64,000 nucleotides of DNA from Aurelia coerulea (Eukaryota; Cnidaria; Scyphozoa; Semaeostomeae; Ulmaridae), in NCBI GenBank assembly GCA_039566865.1, contig CM076949.1:10269501-10333500 (forward strand). Direction: 5' to 3'. Below, piece after piece: positions 63,510-64,000 of this stretch (position 1 is its first letter; each line of letters starts with the position of its first letter). The notes under the pieces were generated by a model. That model was given only the letters and a program-made list of their open reading frames with translations, was not told where the DNA came from and ran no database searches. Position numbers and translations under genes: made by a program.

Positions 63510-63661
63510 TCTGGCTCACCCGGTATTGTTTTCTGTTTGAGAGATAAGACCCTTTGTTGAACACCATATAGTGCTCTAACATTTTGCAGAGAAGGTCATG
63601 TTCTACACTGTCAAATGCCTTCTTAAGATCACTGAATACTGTACCAACCATCTGTCTTGTG
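63510..63661 (-). pseudogene. LINE RT fragment
   Basis: The minus strand reads DTRQMVGTVFSDLKKAFDSV, EHDLLCKMLEHYMV and SYLSNRKQY: motif A (AFD) and the following block of a LINE RT. Interrupted by the MITE at 63662 and truncated by the transposon TIR at 63509. Confidence 0.65.
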
Positions 63662-63984
63662 CCCGGGGGGGGGGTACTTAGTATATTTGTCCGACGGGGA
63701 TGTGCCGTTTTTAAGGGTATCGTTTTCACCAATTTTTTCTAGCACAGGGTATCAAAATGAGGCAATTTTTCTAGAGCAGGTTGTCAAAACATGTCAAAGG
63801 GGAATATTCTGCTAGATCGGGTCGTTTTTCGGTCAAATTTCATGTTTTTGAGTATACTTTTCACCAATTTTTTCTAGAACAGGTTATCATTTTGAGCGAA
63901 AAATTCTGGAGCAGGGTAAAACAAAATTTTTTTCGTGGGCACACCCCCGTACAAATTTAAGTCAAGTACCCCCCCCTCCCCGGG
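63662..63984. mobile_element. CCCGGGGG hAT-type MITE, 8-bp TSD
   Basis: Ends CCCGGGGGGGGGGGTACT and AGTACCCCCCCCTCCCCGGG with GTCTTGTG at 63654-63661 and 63985-63992. Same tip as 8845-9198; interior words (ttttctagagcagg, gatcaaaat) differ. Inserted in the LINE RT fragment. Confidence 0.75.
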
Positions 63985-64000
63985 GTCTTGTGTCTAACCC

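Overview
The window is metazoan nuclear DNA that is AT-rich and made up almost entirely of transposable elements. There are no dense ORFs or operons. What is present is decayed LINE reverse transcriptases, many inverted-repeat elements (MITEs) with readable target-site duplications, spliceosomal introns inside transposon genes, an HSP70 retro-fragment and satellites. The mix (Academ-like DNA transposons, a tyrosine-recombinase retrotransposon, CR1/Daphne-like LINEs, hammerhead-like motifs) suggests an aquatic invertebrate, and a cnidarian is my best guess. The sequence does not prove the taxon. I found no convincing complete host gene, only two candidate first exons (3.95-4.09 kb minus and 7.08-7.12 kb plus).

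Layout. 0-12.4 kb: LINE debris, a hammerhead-like core (1.5 kb), an HSP70 pseudogene fragment (3.1 kb), a possible bidirectional promoter (4.1-4.27 kb) and nests of MITEs, including a TA-flanked family present in several copies. 12.4-18 kb: one dead LINE interrupted by three separate insertions. 18-37 kb: foldback elements, a ~200-240 bp satellite (21.3-22.5 kb), and LINE fragments, the longest with a 470-codon reverse transcriptase ORF at 29.3-30.7 kb.

37.3-51.3 kb is the most striking part: two ~7 kb copies of one DNA transposon, head to head, forming a near-perfect palindrome centred near 44.65 kb. Each carries a three-exon gene for a ~1,500-residue protein with Cys/His zinc-binding motifs, a DNxD-type core and an XPG/FEN-like nuclease region, most like the Academ superfamily. 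Both copies share a 7-bp frameshifting insertion. Each also has private lesions: a nonsense codon in the right copy; a 1-bp deletion and a destroyed splice donor in the left. A Mutator-like MITE sits in the left copy only, and the right copy preserves the empty site. A decayed relative with the same terminal bases lies at 60.6-63.5 kb.

51.4-59.3 kb holds a young tyrosine-recombinase (DIRS/Ngaro-type) retrotransposon on the minus strand. It has split direct repeats (165 bp and 62 bp, each pair identical by eye), gag with a CCHC knuckle, RT-RNase H, and a recombinase with its R-H-R-H-Y residues. Its gag appears to be split by a 2.47 kb intron holding a 12-unit, 88-bp tandem array. The window ends in a LINE fragment broken by an 8-bp-TSD hAT-type MITE.

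Together the elements give a relative chronology by nesting: old LINEs, then MITEs, then the palindromic transposons, then the retrotransposon. All identities and matches quoted were judged by eye.
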